Assembly: GCA_029932015.1 (NCBI GenBank)
Contig: JAOZQW010000147.1
Coordinates: 1-5,956 of the forward strand
DNA: 5,956 bases
Reading direction: 5' to 3'
Source of the DNA: Candidatus Fermentibacteraceae bacterium
GTDB lineage: Bacteria; Fermentibacterota; Fermentibacteria; Fermentibacterales; JCC-6
Under the pieces are notes generated by a model, which saw nothing but the letters and a program-made list of their open reading frames with translations, was not told the origin of the DNA and made no database searches. Positions 5,540 through 5,956 of this stretch are shown piece by piece. Both the position numbers and the translations under genes were made by a program. Position 1 is the stretch's first letter; the number at the start of each line of letters is the position of its first letter.

Positions 5540-5956
5540 ATACCTTTCGACTTCTGAATTGCCTTACTGCAGAGGCTGTGGACACCATCTCATTGCGCGG
5601 AACACGGAAAAAGCTCTTCAAAAGACAGGACTGACCCCTCTCGATGTGGTTCTTGTTACGGATATCGGATGCCACGGAATAATTGACAGGAAGTTCCACA
5701 CCCATACTGTTCATGGTCTGCATGGCAGGTCGGTCGCGCTTGCATCCGGGGTTACTCTGGGACTCAACGATCCTTCGAAGAAGGTGATAGTCTACATAGG
5801 AGATGGCGGTGCGACTATCGGGCTTCAACACATTATTGAAGCAGCGCATCGGAACTTTGACATGACTGTTGTTATTCACAACAACATGCTTTACGGCATG
5901 ACTGGAGGGCAGGCCAGCGGCCTGACTCCATGCGGATTCAAAACACCGACATCTCT
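5529..5956 (+). CDS. korB: 2-oxoacid:acceptor oxidoreductase, beta subunit (KorB-like), 3' truncated by window
   Basis: The first 142 residues of the thiamine-diphosphate-binding partner of the alpha subunit are present; the gene runs off the right edge. PYCRGCGHH (12-20) supplies C14 and C17, and DIGCHG (45-50) supplies C48, three likely ligands of the [4Fe-4S] cluster; the fourth is expected beyond the window. HGLHGRSVALASG (62-74) follows. The diphosphate and magnesium motif is GDG (91-93), 24 residues, then NN (118-119), exactly the classical GDG-X(24-27)-NN spacing. YGMTGGQAS (122-130) and TPCGFKTP (133-140) are strongly Kor-like. GDGGATIGLQ replaces the usual Kor GDGDA.SIGG.H, and the DIGC.G and HGLHGR pair looks like a separate clade of the family. 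ATG 5529 overlaps the alpha gene by 11 bp, the usual arrangement for these subunits. The substrate is not determined; gamma and possibly a ferredoxin-like subunit are expected downstream. Confidence 0.93.
   Translation, partial: MESKYLSTSELPYCRGCGHHLIARNTEKALQKTGLTPLDVVLVTDIGCHGIIDRKFHTHTVHGLHGRSVALASGVTLGLNDPSKKVIVYIGDGGATIGLQHIIEAAHRNFDMTVVIHNNMLYGMTGGQASGLTPCGFKTPTS

Noticed and set aside
4436..5956. Indolepyruvate oxidoreductase (IorAB)
   Set aside because: IorA is a larger fused chain with C-terminal ferredoxin clusters. The separate alpha and beta chains, YPITP and YGMTGGQ motifs fit the Kor/Vor group.

Overview
The window reads as one tightly packed plus-strand operon from an anaerobic prokaryote, preceded by a non-coding leader of about 250 bases. 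Five complete genes and one cut by the right edge follow each other: class II purE, purC, a sodium:solute symporter (SSS) gene, a class III (CaiB/BaiF) CoA-transferase gene, a KorA-like gene and a KorB-like gene. Junctions are a 2-nt gap, a 38-nt gap, a 10-bp overlap, a 3-nt gap and an 11-bp overlap. Every start has a Shine-Dalgarno sequence, and I see no terminator between the genes.

Organism: ferredoxin-type 2-oxoacid oxidoreductases are oxygen-sensitive enzymes typical of anaerobes. The PurE resembles the class II AIR carboxylases of Treponema and of animal PAICS. The PurC is of the type I associate with archaea. Strong Shine-Dalgarno sites and moderate GC content suit an anaerobic bacterium, but an archaeon is not excluded. 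I cannot name a phylum.

Layout: bases 1-57 hold a GC-rich repeat that is both direct and inverted, perhaps the terminator of a gene to the left. Bases 58-253 hold a 16-bp interrupted palindrome overlapping a weak promoter-like sequence, and no gene. Bases 254-1758 encode two consecutive steps of de novo purine synthesis (AIR to CAIR to SAICAR). Bases 1797-5956 encode what looks like a carboxylic-acid module: a membrane importer, a CoA-transferase, and the alpha and beta subunits of a CoA- and thiamine diphosphate-dependent 2-oxoacid oxidoreductase.

How they may work together (inference): the symporter would bring in an organic acid by sodium symport and the CoA-transferase would exchange CoA between acids. 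KorAB would interconvert a 2-oxoacid with acyl-CoA plus CO2 using ferredoxin. The direction and substrates cannot be read from this window. The gamma subunit, and any separate ferredoxin subunit, would have to lie downstream or elsewhere. The most interesting aspects are the unusual motif set in the Kor-like subunits, their translational coupling to a transporter and CoA-transferase, and the attachment of this module to purine genes.
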